Translations under genes and position numbers: made by a program | Source of the DNA: a bacterium | GTDB lineage: Bacteria; Eremiobacterota; Eremiobacteria; Baltobacterales; Baltobacteraceae | Assembly (NCBI GenBank): GCA_021784715.1 | Contig: JAJYHP010000015.1 | Span: 1-17,247, forward strand | DNA: 17,247 nt | Direction: 5' to 3' | Shown here: positions 8,548-16,017 of the stretch, one piece after another | Layout of the letters: each line of letters opens with the position of its first letter | How positions within the stretch are numbered: position 1 is the first letter of the stretch | The notes under the pieces: generated by a model | Told to the model about the DNA's origin: nothing | The model's database searches: none | What the model saw: only the letters and a program-made list of their open reading frames with translations

Positions 8548-9698
8548 AGCGGCCGGGGGTTCGCCCGGCCTATCCTCCGCCCCCGCCAGCGTAGCCCGCC
8601 GCGGATCCCCGAATACGCCGCCCAGAGCCCGAGGGCGATGGCGAACGGCGCAGCCGGCGGTTGCGGCACTCCCCGCGGACGTTCGACCGCCCTCGCAGCG
8701 GAGAGAAACGCGAGCGTCGGAGCCGCAGAACCGAGCGTCAGCAGAAACGCCATTTCAAACCAGCCGCCCGAACCCGTCGAAAGGGCGTGGAACCAGGCGA
8801 ACGCTGCGGCGATGGGAAGCGCGGAGCGCACGAGATAGAGCGAGGCATAGAGGAGGCTGCCGATGATACCGACCTGCCCGAGCAACGAACGCCCCAATCC
8901 ATCGAGGCTCGCCCGCAGGCCGTCGTATCCTTCCAGCACGACGCAGTCGCGTGCGTCGGCGCAGGCGACGCGCGTACCGCTGCGTTTCAGCGCGCTCGCG
9001 AGCGCGATATCCTCAACGAGCGCGGGGATCGCCGCATGCCCGCCGCTGCGCGCGTACGCATCGCGTTCGACGAGAAACCACTGCCCGTTCCCCGCAGCGA
9101 AGCGCGGATCGAGCCCGCGCGCCGCACGCATCGGAAAGGCTTCGAGCAAGAGCAGCCGCGGGAGCGACGCGAAGCCCGCCGCCCAGAGATCGTGAATGCG
9201 CGTGCGCGGGAATCCCGTCACCGCTCCGACCTCGAACGATGCTCGCGCCGCGAGCGTCGCCCCGAGCGCGCCGGGAAGCGCTCGCACGTCGGCATCGGCG
9301 AAGAGCGCGAAGGGTGCTTCGATCGGTACCGCGGCTATTGCGGCGGCGATCGCACGTGCCTTCGGCGATCGTTGCATCGGTGCGTCGCTGGGAACGGCGA
9401 GAACGACGACGCGCTCGTCCTCGCGCGCGATCCGTGCGAGGATCGCTGCGGTGTCGTCGCTCGAGCCGTCGTCGATCAGGACGGCGCGCCGGAGCTCGGG
9501 CTGCGCGAGAAAGCTCGCGACGCATTCGCGCGCGCGTTCGGCCTCGTCGCGCATCGGAATGTAGAGATCGACCGTTCCCGGCGCGCCGGGCTGCGGCACG
9601 AGCCGATGGAAGAGCGGCGCGTTCGCCAACGTCATCGCCGCGCCGCAGAAGGCGATCGCGAGCGCCGTTCCTAGCAGCCAGGAGAGGGCGGCGATCAC
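8544..9698 (-). CDS. Family 2 glycosyltransferase, likely carotenoid or lipid glucosyltransferase (CrtQ-like)
   Basis: The 384-residue protein has an N-terminal membrane segment (about 3-25) and then a GT-A catalytic domain. IDDGSSDDT (75-83) binds the nucleotide, FADADV (133-138) is the DxD-type metal site, GNGQWFLV (213-220) lines the acceptor site and ED (239-240) is the likely catalytic acidic pair. Two or three membrane helices follow (about 270-350). This layout matches CrtQ (4,4'-diaponeurosporenoate glucosyltransferase) and HpnB-like GT2 enzymes. The position right after a PlsC-type acyltransferase and a CrtN-like flavoprotein supports sugar transfer to a carotenoid carboxylate or hydroxyl. 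A glycolipid or hopanoid glycosyltransferase is the alternative. The GTG start is set by the 4-base overlap with the acyltransferase stop. Confidence 0.88.
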   Translation of the reverse strand: MIAALSWLLGTALAIAFCGAAMTLANAPLFHRLVPQPGAPGTVDLYIPMRDEAERARECVASFLAQPELRRAVLIDDGSSDDTAAILARIAREDERVVVLAVPSDAPMQRSPKARAIAAAIAAVPIEAPFALFADADVRALPGALGATLAARASFEVGAVTGFPRTRIHDLWAAGFASLPRLLLLEAFPMRAARGLDPRFAAGNGQWFLVERDAYARSGGHAAIPALVEDIALASALKRSGTRVACADARDCVVLEGYDGLRASLDGLGRSLLGQVGIIGSLLYASLYLVRSALPIAAAFAWFHALSTGSGGWFEMAFLLTLGSAAPTLAFLSAARAVERPRGVPQPPAAPFAIALGLWAAYSGIRGGLRWRGRRIGRANPRPL

Positions 9699-10408
9699 GT
9701 TCGTCGTCGTAACGGAGCGATGCTCGCGGCGACGATCTCGTCGATCCCCGAACGCCCGTGCAAAATCGCTCGATAGCGTTCGTCGATGCGCCCCTCGCGA
9801 AGATCGTTATCGATCGATGCGAGGAGCGCCGCGGCCGATTCCTCGCTCTTTGCCCGCGCCGCGCGCGGGTGGGGATCGATCGGCGTGCCGATCGCCGCGA
9901 TCGCCGTCGGCCGTTGCTCGTCGAGAACGTAATACCGCATCGCGACCGGCAGCACCGGCACCTCCGCAGCGCGAGCGGCGTGGATGAATCCCGAGGTAAA
10001 GTGGGGCGCGCAGAGCGGTGGCCGGAGCACGCCGTCGGGAAAGATCCAGAGGCCGGCACCATCGCGCGCGCATCGCGCGCCGTAGGCGATCGCATCGTAT
10101 GCGGCACGCACGCTGCGCGCATCGACGGAGAACGCACCGCCCATACGAAAAAATGGAAAGCGCCGCAATTGTTCGTCGTCCATCATCAGGTTGAACGCTC
10201 GCTCCGGTGCGAAGGCGCGGTGGATGCTCGATGCGAGAAAACCATCCCACCAGGAGTGATGGTTTGGGGCGGCCACATAGCCTGCCTGCGGAAACGCGCC
10301 ATCGCGGCGTACGAGAACGCGCGCGAAACTGCGACGCATCAGCCAACGAAGATAGGCGCCGAAGAACGCTTCGAATCCCGCGACGCGATGCGCGCGTTGC
10401 CAGCTCAT
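9695..10408 (-). CDS. PlsC-type acyltransferase, probable carotenoid glycoside acyltransferase
   Basis: The 237 residues contain the lysophospholipid acyltransferase motif NHHSWWD (49-55; H50 and D55 as the catalytic pair) and FPDG (123-126) in place of the usual FPEG. A strand with VPVLPVAMRYYV follows. It is distinct from the plsC gene downstream. Its place between a CrtN-like oxidase and a CrtQ-like glycosyltransferase suggests that it esterifies the sugar of a carotenoid glycoside with a fatty acid, as in staphyloxanthin-type pigments. S. aureus CrtO itself belongs to another membrane family, so the role is inferred from context. The frame stays open upstream to 10870, but the ATG at 10408 overlaps the preceding stop (ATGA) and starts a normal-length protein. 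It could instead be a second phospholipid acyltransferase. Confidence 0.84.
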   Translation of the reverse strand: MSWQRAHRVAGFEAFFGAYLRWLMRRSFARVLVRRDGAFPQAGYVAAPNHHSWWDGFLASSIHRAFAPERAFNLMMDDEQLRRFPFFRMGGAFSVDARSVRAAYDAIAYGARCARDGAGLWIFPDGVLRPPLCAPHFTSGFIHAARAAEVPVLPVAMRYYVLDEQRPTAIAAIGTPIDPHPRAARAKSEESAAALLASIDNDLREGRIDERYRAILHGRSGIDEIVAASIAPLRRRT

Positions 10409-11829
10409 CGGCGCAGGAGATGCTCGGCGGCGAGTCGCCCCGAGATCACGACCATCGGCACCCCGGAGCCCGGTCGCGTTCCGCTCCCCGCAAAGACCAA
10501 TCCGGGAAAACGTTTCTCGTGCATCGGCGGCCGGAACGGCCCCATCTGGTCGAGCGTGTGATCGGGGCCGAACGCCGCGCCGTGCATGAGCCCGAGTTCG
10601 CTCGCCCACTCCGCGGGACCGCGCGCGCGCTCGACTTCGATAAACTCGCGGAGCTCTCCGACCGCTCCTTCGAGTCGTTCGAAGATCCGCCGCCGAAATG
10701 CGGCGAGATCGCGTTCGCGCAGCGCCGTGAGGTTCGGCACCGGAGCGAGAACGAGGAGAGCGCTGCCGTCGCTCGGCGCCGCACTCGCATCGCGCGCGAC
10801 CGGATTGTAGACGTAGAGCAGCGGATCGTCGGGAAGCATCCCGGCATCGAGCGCGCGATAGGCACGCCATGGATCGTCGGGGAGAAAGACGGTGTGATAC
10901 GGGAGATCGACGCGCCGCCGCACGCCGAGATACAAGCAGAGCGCGCTATGCCCGTAACGTGGCGACCGAGCGCGCGGAGGCGGCGTACCGAGCAGCGCGA
11001 GCGCGGGCTCGCGATCCGCGGCGACGACGACGGCATCGGCCTCGAAACGCTCCGCGCCCGCGTACGCCCACCATCTTCCCGCGGCGTTCCGTTCGAGACG
11101 CTCGACGCGCCGTTCGTAGGAAAACGCAACGCCCAACGATTCCGCGGCGTTCGCGAACGCGTCGACGATACTCGCCATCCCGCCCGGTGCGAACCAGATG
11201 CCCTCGATCGCTTCGACGACGGGAAGCAGCGCGTACATTGCGGGAGCGCGCAGCGGCGAGGTGCCGAGATAGAGCGATTGAAACGTCCATGCGTCGACCA
11301 AACGCGACCGATGGAACGAACGCTCGGTGAAGCGACGTAACGAGCCCGCGATCCACGGGCGCATGCGTCCGGGGTGCGCGAGCAACCCCGCAAAGGAGAG
11401 CAGCGTATGGTCGCGTTCGAGCACCTCTCGGCGTGCGTCGCGATAGGCTCCATGCACGCGTGCGAAATAATCGAGCGCGCGCGCGCTCACTCCGGGTTCG
11501 AAACGCTCGAGCTCCGCGAGCAGCAATGCGATATCGGAGTGCATGGCGAAGCGCTCGCCGTCGCGCCAGCGTACTTCGTAGCCGGGTTCGAGACGCATCA
11601 ACTCCAGCTCGGCAAGATGTCGCGCTCCCAACGCTTCCTCCAGCACGTCGGTCATCACGACGAGCGTCGGACCGAGATCGAAGCGATACTCGCCGCTGCT
11701 CCACGCCTGCGCCCGCCCGCCGGGACGATCGGCCGCCTCCACCACGCGCACCGAGATCCCAGCGCGCGCGAGATGGAGCGCGGCACTCAGCCCCGCAAAA
11801 CCCGCGCCGACGACCAAGGCGGACTTCAC
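10405..11829 (-). CDS. CrtN/CrtP-like carotenoid FAD oxidoreductase
   Basis: This 474-residue flavoprotein belongs to the phytoene/diapophytoene desaturase family. The N-terminus has the FAD-binding GAGFAG (8-13) and RPGGRAQAW, then FDLGPTLV. The middle has FQSLYLGTSPLRAP and GIWFAPGGM. The C-terminus has SGTRPGSGVPMV (449-460), the second FAD contact. It is a clear paralogue of the desaturase starting at 14622. Two such proteins in one cluster usually divide the work: one desaturates the C30 or C40 backbone, while the other oxidises the chain end (CrtP/CrtNb) or carries out further desaturation. The FQSLYLG-x-SP form resembles CrtN/CrtP rather than the classical CrtI of Proteobacteria, as I recall them. 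The GTG start at 11829 has a GGAG site 8 bases upstream and places the Rossmann motif correctly; the frame upstream belongs to no protein. A CrtD-like or CruO-like role is possible. Confidence 0.88.
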   Translation of the reverse strand: MKSALVVGAGFAGLSAALHLARAGISVRVVEAADRPGGRAQAWSSGEYRFDLGPTLVVMTDVLEEALGARHLAELELMRLEPGYEVRWRDGERFAMHSDIALLLAELERFEPGVSARALDYFARVHGAYRDARREVLERDHTLLSFAGLLAHPGRMRPWIAGSLRRFTERSFHRSRLVDAWTFQSLYLGTSPLRAPAMYALLPVVEAIEGIWFAPGGMASIVDAFANAAESLGVAFSYERRVERLERNAAGRWWAYAGAERFEADAVVVAADREPALALLGTPPPRARSPRYGHSALCLYLGVRRRVDLPYHTVFLPDDPWRAYRALDAGMLPDDPLLYVYNPVARDASAAPSDGSALLVLAPVPNLTALRERDLAAFRRRIFERLEGAVGELREFIEVERARGPAEWASELGLMHGAAFGPDHTLDQMGPFRPPMHEKRFPGLVFAGSGTRPGSGVPMVVISGRLAAEHLLRR

Positions 11830-11853
11830 GCCGAGCGCTCCGAAGCGCGCGCT

Positions 11854-12300
11854 ATGCCGATTCTCGAAAGCCTCCACGTCGCAGCCGGCGTCCTTTGGCT
11901 CGGGAACTTCGTCGTTACCGGCATCTGGGCGACCCGCGCCTTTCGCTCGGGCGACGGGCGGCTTCGCCGCTTCGCCGTCCGTGAGATTCTCTTCACGGAT
12001 ATCATCTTTACCCTGATTTTCGGATCCGCGGTCATCACGAGCGGACTCGCGTTGGCCGCGCGGCTCGGCATCGACCCATGGCGGACCCTTTGGACGCGCG
12101 ATGCGCTCGCGATCGCCATCGCGAGCGGCGTACTCTGGCTCTCCGTGCTCGTTCCGATCGAGATCCACATGGAACGGCGCGCCCGCGCCGGCGACGATGC
12201 GGCGCTAACGCGCCCTTTTCTCGCGTGGAGCGTCGTCGGCTGGACGGTCACCCTCGCCCTCTTCTCCATCATTTACTTCATGCTCGCAAAACCGGTGTAG
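11854..12300 (+). CDS. DUF2269-type integral membrane protein
   Basis: The 148-residue protein has about four hydrophobic helices. It starts with a LESLHVAAGVLWLGNF helix (residues 4-19), then has a FTDIIFTLIFGSAVITSG helix, an ALAIAIASGVLWLSVLVP helix and a last helix ending FMLAKPV. The early H-x-x-x-x-x-LWLG pattern, the internal D-x-x-F and the closing AKP resemble the DUF2269 family of predicted membrane proteins, whose function is not established. It is the only plus-strand gene between carotenoid genes. Its 3' end overlaps the synthase gene end by 28 bases, and its start lies 24 bases from the divergent flavoprotein start. The ribosome binding site is weak. The codon pattern looks like its neighbours, so recent insertion is not indicated. 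The frame is open upstream, but the ATG at 11854 gives the natural membrane-protein start. Confidence 0.8.
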   Translation: MPILESLHVAAGVLWLGNFVVTGIWATRAFRSGDGRLRRFAVREILFTDIIFTLIFGSAVITSGLALAARLGIDPWRTLWTRDALAIAIASGVLWLSVLVPIEIHMERRARAGDDAALTRPFLAWSVVGWTVTLALFSIIYFMLAKPV

Positions 12301-13121
12301 GCGCGCACCCAGCAACGCGCCGCACGCGCGAGCTTTGCCGGAGTCGGCACGACCGCTCGCCCCGCCTCGGGATGAAATCCCCGGCGCTCCACTTCGTCGA
12401 CGATCCCGCCATAAATATCGGCGGTCGCTAAAAGCGCCCAGCGTGAGCCGTCGTTCGGTACTCGCTCGGCGAGGACGCGCGCTTCGCGATAGTCGTTTCG
12501 CGCGAGCCGCGCGAGTTCGCGCATCACCTCGCGTCGCCCGATGCGCTCGACTTCTCGCTCCGGGAGATAGGTACGCCCGTTCCGTTCGTCCTCGGCGACA
12601 TCGCGCAGAACGTTCGTGTATTGCATCGCGATTCCCAAGCGTTCGCCGCGTGCGAGTGAATCGTCGTCGCTCGCTCCGAGAATCGCCATGGAGCAACGCC
12701 CCACCGTTCCGGCGACCGAGCGCGCGTATCGCTCCAATTCGGCGTACGTCGCGATCGGCTGAGGATCCAAATCGCTCTCGCAGCCGGCAACGAGTGCGAG
12801 TATATCGTCGATCGCGATCGGGAAGCGCGCGAGCGCACGCGCGACCGCCGCTCCCCACGGCGCATCGCTCGCCCGCTCCCCGCGCACGATCGCCGCAACG
12901 CTCGCGCGTATCGCACCGAAACCCGCATGACGCTCGTCGAGCGTCGGTCCGGGTTCGTCGGCGAGATCGTCGGCGCTGCGAAAGAGACCGTAGAGCGCCT
13001 CGACCGCTTCGCGCTTCGCGCGCGGTAAGACGCGCGTGCTGAAATAGAAACTTTTCGCATGCACGCGCATGACCTGCGCACACCAACGGGCGGAGCGAGC
13101 GAGATCCTCCGGTGCCTTCAC
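12273..13121 (-). CDS. Phytoene/dehydrosqualene synthase (CrtB/CrtM family)
   Basis: This enzyme joins two prenyl diphosphates head to head: GGPP to phytoene (CrtB) or FPP to dehydrosqualene (CrtM). It is the committed step of carotenoid synthesis. From the GTG at 13121 it has 282 residues, with HAKSFYFST near 21-29, the first aspartate motif DDLAD (51-55), VGRCSMAILG (140-149) and the second motif NVLRDVAED (170-178) followed by GRTYLP (183-188). All Mg-binding aspartates are present. Start choice matters here. An in-frame TTG at 13151 would add 10 residues, but the strong GAGGAG site lies only one base before it. The GTG gives the usual distance to the HxKSF motif. The best ATG (13147) is out of frame (see the mini-ORF). 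The gene end overlaps DUF2269 antisense by 28 bases. C30 versus C40 substrate is undecided. Confidence 0.92.
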   Translation of the reverse strand: MKAPEDLARSARWCAQVMRVHAKSFYFSTRVLPRAKREAVEALYGLFRSADDLADEPGPTLDERHAGFGAIRASVAAIVRGERASDAPWGAAVARALARFPIAIDDILALVAGCESDLDPQPIATYAELERYARSVAGTVGRCSMAILGASDDDSLARGERLGIAMQYTNVLRDVAEDERNGRTYLPEREVERIGRREVMRELARLARNDYREARVLAERVPNDGSRWALLATADIYGGIVDEVERRGFHPEAGRAVVPTPAKLARAARCWVRAYTGFASMK

Positions 13122-13147
13122 GTCGGTTGGGGTTTGCTCGGAGTCAT
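13118..13147 (-). other. Nine-codon mini-ORF between desaturase and synthase (leader peptide or frameshift scar)
   Basis: An ATG at 13147 overlaps the desaturase stop as ATGA and has an excellent GAGGAG site (13153-13158) five bases upstream. It reads MTPSKPQPT and stops at TGA 13118-13120, which overlaps the GTG start of the synthase as GTGA. So translation could pass from the desaturase through a short peptide into the synthase by two 4-base overlaps. Alternatively, one base lost from the CCCC run at 13129-13132 would have cut off an original synthase N-terminus that began at this ATG. Both readings explain why the best initiation signals point to the wrong frame. Confidence 0.35.
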
Positions 13148-14622
13148 CCAAGCTCCTCGCAGAGACGTTCGACGCTCTGCAAGGCGCCGAGCGTTACGAG
13201 CGGCAAGCCCGTCGCGGGGCGCGTCGAGGCACCTGCGAAATAGCAATTTTCTAGCGTAACGTGCCGATTATCGGGACGCATCGGCCCGATCTGAAAAATG
13301 TCGTGCGAGAGCCCGAACGCCGAACCACGATTGAGAAAGAGTTCGTTTTGAAATTCCAGTGGCGTTCGGGATCGCACCCAACGGATGCGCGACCGCAGCC
13401 CCGGCAAGCGCCGCTCCTCAACGATGCGCAACGCACGCTCCACGATCGCTTCACGCTCGCCGGCCCAATCGACGACTCCTTCGAGCGAGGGCGCGGGCAC
13501 GAGCAGGTAGAGCGCCTCCTTTCCCGGCGGCGCCATCGACGGATCGCTCGCACTCGGAGCGCAGAGATAGATCGCCGGGTCCTCGGGAATCCGGCCGCGC
13601 CGGAAAATATCGTCGCAGGTCGCGCGCAGATCGCTCGGCATCACGAACTCATGGTGCAGCAGATCGTCGTACCGCTCTTCCAGCGCGGCATAAACGAGCA
13701 ACGCCGAGGGCGTATGACGCATGCGCAGCGAGCGATGCTCGGGTTCGCCGAGAAGCCGATCGTAGGCGTAGGGGAGGTCGGCATTGAGAAGCAGCGCATC
13801 GCATTCGATGCGCTCGCCGCCGATGGTGCGCAGCGCGACGACGCGCTTGCCGTGCCGTTCGACCCCCGCAATCTCCGTCTCGTATCGCAGGTGCGCACCG
13901 TTGCCAAGCGCGGCGCGATCGAGCGCGCGCGGGAGCGCGCCGATGCCGCCGAACGGAAAGAAAATGCCTTCGCCGAGTTCGGTAAAGAGCAAGAGCCGAT
14001 AGAGCAACGGTGCATCGAAGGGCGACATCCCGAGGTACATCGATTGAAACGAAAAGGCTCCGGCGACGCGCGGATCGCCGAAACTCCGCGACGCCTGCGC
14101 GCCGAGGTGCCGAAAGGCTCCGGTGGAAAAGAGCGCGGCGATCCGTTCGGGTGAAAGAAAATGCGCGAACGACCGAATCCGCTCGCCGACGAAGAGACGA
14201 CGCGAGCGTTGATAGGCGTCGGCGGCATCGGCGAAATAGCGCAAAAAGCCGCGACTCGAACCGGGAGCGAACGCTTCGAGCGAGCGCATGGTCTCGGAGA
14301 GGAGCGAGGAGATAACCAGCTGCTTTCCGTCGGCGTAGTTGAGCCGATAATTCGGGCGGAGGCGCAGCATCGGCACCTCACGATCGAAATCGCCGCCCCA
14401 GCTCGCGAAGGCTTCGCGATAGACATCGGGCATAAAGAGGAGCGTCGGGCCGAGATCGAAGGTGAATCCGTCCCACGTCATCGCGGCGGCGCGCCCACCC
14501 GGGACGCTCTGCTTCTCGAAGAGACTCACGCGAAAGCCGCGATGCGCGAGAAGGGCCGCGGCGGTCAAACCGGCGACGCCGGCCCCCACGATCGCGATAT
14601 GCCTCGGCGATGCTGCGCTCAT
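13144..14622 (-). CDS. CrtN/CrtI-type carotenoid desaturase
   Basis: The 492-residue flavoprotein dehydrogenates the colourless C30 or C40 backbone made by the adjacent synthase. It shows the dinucleotide fold GAGVAG (13-18) with E36 at the end of the second strand, PGGRAAAMTW, FDLGPTLLF, the mid-protein FQSMYLGMSPFDAP and FPFGGIGAL, then GSAFGLSHDIFQ. The C-terminal FAD contact is FAGASTRPATGLPLV (462-476). The mid-protein pattern resembles CrtN of Firmicutes more than proteobacterial CrtI, from memory. The ATG at 14622 puts the Rossmann strand at residue 8, as usual; the open frame extends upstream to 14799 but would overlap the radA start. The stop overlaps the mini-ORF start. It is the first gene of the minus-strand carotenoid set and diverges from radA, so a promoter is expected in 14623-14704. 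Confidence 0.92.
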   Translation of the reverse strand: MSAASPRHIAIVGAGVAGLTAAALLAHRGFRVSLFEKQSVPGGRAAAMTWDGFTFDLGPTLLFMPDVYREAFASWGGDFDREVPMLRLRPNYRLNYADGKQLVISSLLSETMRSLEAFAPGSSRGFLRYFADAADAYQRSRRLFVGERIRSFAHFLSPERIAALFSTGAFRHLGAQASRSFGDPRVAGAFSFQSMYLGMSPFDAPLLYRLLLFTELGEGIFFPFGGIGALPRALDRAALGNGAHLRYETEIAGVERHGKRVVALRTIGGERIECDALLLNADLPYAYDRLLGEPEHRSLRMRHTPSALLVYAALEERYDDLLHHEFVMPSDLRATCDDIFRRGRIPEDPAIYLCAPSASDPSMAPPGKEALYLLVPAPSLEGVVDWAGEREAIVERALRIVEERRLPGLRSRIRWVRSRTPLEFQNELFLNRGSAFGLSHDIFQIGPMRPDNRHVTLENCYFAGASTRPATGLPLVTLGALQSVERLCEELG

Positions 14623-14627
14623 CTCGC

Positions 14628-14642
14628 TGCGGGTAACCCGCA
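14628..14642. promoter_or_regulatory. 15-base palindrome upstream of the desaturase gene, possible operator
   Basis: TGCGGGT-A-ACCCGCA is a perfect inverted repeat with 7-base arms around one central base. It lies 5 bases before the desaturase start codon (ATG 14622) in the 82-base divergent region shared with radA. A one-base centre does not suit an RNA hairpin, so a dimeric DNA-binding regulator is the more natural reading. No clear -35/-10 pair was found for either strand. With only one copy seen, this is weak evidence. Confidence 0.3.
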
Positions 14643-14704
14643 CGGCGCGCGCGCGGTTGCCCGGCGCACGGGACGCTCGTCGCATGCACGCGAAGAGAGC
14701 GAGG

Positions 14705-16012
14705 ATGGCCAAAACCCGAGCGGTGTTCTTCTGTAGCGCGTGCGGATTTGAATCTGCGCGTTGGCTCGGGCGTTGCCCGCAATGCTCGGCATGGAACACC
14801 TTCGAGGAACGGCCGCGCGAGGCGGCGCGCCCGATTCGCTCGATGCGCGGGCCGATCGTAGAACCGATTCCGCTGCGCGACGTCGAGAGCGCGCATCACG
14901 TTCGTATCGCGACCGGCATGCCGGAGTTCGATGTCGTGCTCGGCGGCGGCATCGTTCCGGGAAGCGTGACGCTCGTCGGCGGCCCACCCGGCGCCGGCAA
15001 ATCGACGCTCTTGCTCCAAATCGCCGCGCGCCTGCAACTCGCCGGCCCGGTGCTCTACGTTTGCGGCGAAGAGTCCGCCGCGCAAGTGAAATTGCGCGCC
15101 GCGCGGTTGAAACTCGATTCGTCGTTGCTGCTCTTTCCCGAAACCGATCTCCACGCCGTTCTCGATGCCGCGGCGCGCATCGGCCCGCGCGCGATGATCG
15201 TCGATTCGATTCAAACCGTTCGCCTCCCCGAGAGCGAGAGCTACGCCGGAAGCGTCGGCCAGGTGCGCGACTGCACCCAGGCGCTCGTGGAGTTCTCGAA
15301 GCGAACCGGCTGTGCGACCTTCATCGTCGGCCACGTCACCAAAGACGGCAGCATCGCCGGGCCGCGCCTGCTCGAACATCTCGTCGATACCGTGCTCTAT
15401 TTCGAGGGCGAGGTTCAGGGCGATTATCGCATTCTCCGCGCCTATAAAAATCGTTTCGGTTCGATCGATGAAATCTGCGTTTTCTCCATGCACGACGACG
15501 GCCTTCACGATGTAGCGAATCCCTCCGAAATTTTTCTCGCCGGGCGCGATGCTCGCCCAAGCGGCAGCTGCGTCGTCGCATCGATACTCGGCTCGCGCCC
15601 GGTGCTCGTCGAAGTGCAAGCGCTCGTTGGCGAGAGCAGCTTCGGCACGCCGCGCCGCTTGGCGAACAATCTCGATCCGGCGCGCCTCGCGATGATTATC
15701 GCCGTTCTCGAACGACGCGTCGGCATGATGCTCGGATCGCACGATATCTATGCCTCGGTCGCTGGCGGGCTGCGCGTCAGCGAGCCTGCCGCCGATCTCG
15801 GCATCGCCCTCGCGATTGCATCCTCGCTGCGCGACCGTGCCGTCGGGGCGGATGTCGTCGCCTACGGCGAACTCGGGCTCTCCGGCGAGGTGCGCGCCGT
15901 GAGCGCGGCCTCGCGGCGCGCGGCGGAGGCAAAGCGATTGGGATACGGCGTACACGTCAGCGCGGAGCGCTTTCCCGATATCGGTTCGGCGATCGCCGAG
16001 GTGCTGGGTTAG
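14705..16012 (+). CDS. radA: DNA repair protein RadA
   Basis: RadA (Sms) is a RecA-related, DnaB-like motor that drives branch migration during homologous recombination and transformation. The 435 residues begin with a zinc finger of four cysteines (C10, C13, C24, C27). The ATPase core follows with the Walker A GGPPGAGKST (92-101), VDSIQT near 166-171 and the RadA-specific KNRFG motif (248-252). The Lon-protease-like C-terminal domain is complete (SVAGGLRVSEPAADL and YGELGLSGEVRAV). The ATG at 14705 has a GAGCGAGG site just upstream and gives the normal N-terminus; another ATG lies at 14684. It diverges from the carotenoid desaturase, and the next gene starts 5 bases after its stop. Confidence 0.97.
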   Translation: MAKTRAVFFCSACGFESARWLGRCPQCSAWNTFEERPREAARPIRSMRGPIVEPIPLRDVESAHHVRIATGMPEFDVVLGGGIVPGSVTLVGGPPGAGKSTLLLQIAARLQLAGPVLYVCGEESAAQVKLRAARLKLDSSLLLFPETDLHAVLDAAARIGPRAMIVDSIQTVRLPESESYAGSVGQVRDCTQALVEFSKRTGCATFIVGHVTKDGSIAGPRLLEHLVDTVLYFEGEVQGDYRILRAYKNRFGSIDEICVFSMHDDGLHDVANPSEIFLAGRDARPSGSCVVASILGSRPVLVEVQALVGESSFGTPRRLANNLDPARLAMIIAVLERRVGMMLGSHDIYASVAGGLRVSEPAADLGIALAIASSLRDRAVGADVVAYGELGLSGEVRAVSAASRRAAEAKRLGYGVHVSAERFPDIGSAIAEVLG

Positions 16013-16017
16013 CGTTC

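Noticed and set aside
11835..11848. Small inverted repeat GCGCT-CCGA-AGCGC in the 24-base gap between the flavoprotein and DUF2269
   Set aside because: Five-base GC-only arms are expected often by chance in this composition, and it overlaps the flavoprotein ribosome binding site.
11830..12168. N-terminal extension of the carotenoid flavoprotein through the DUF2269 gene
   Set aside because: The extra residues are highly charged with no family match. The FAD-binding strand should start within a few residues of the N-terminus, as it does from GTG 11829.
14378..15955. A 525-codon open frame antisense to radA and the desaturase start
   Set aside because: It has no recognisable domain, is low in hydrophobic order and rich in Arg/Ala/Glu. 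It lies opposite the unmistakable radA gene; long antisense frames are expected at this G+C content.
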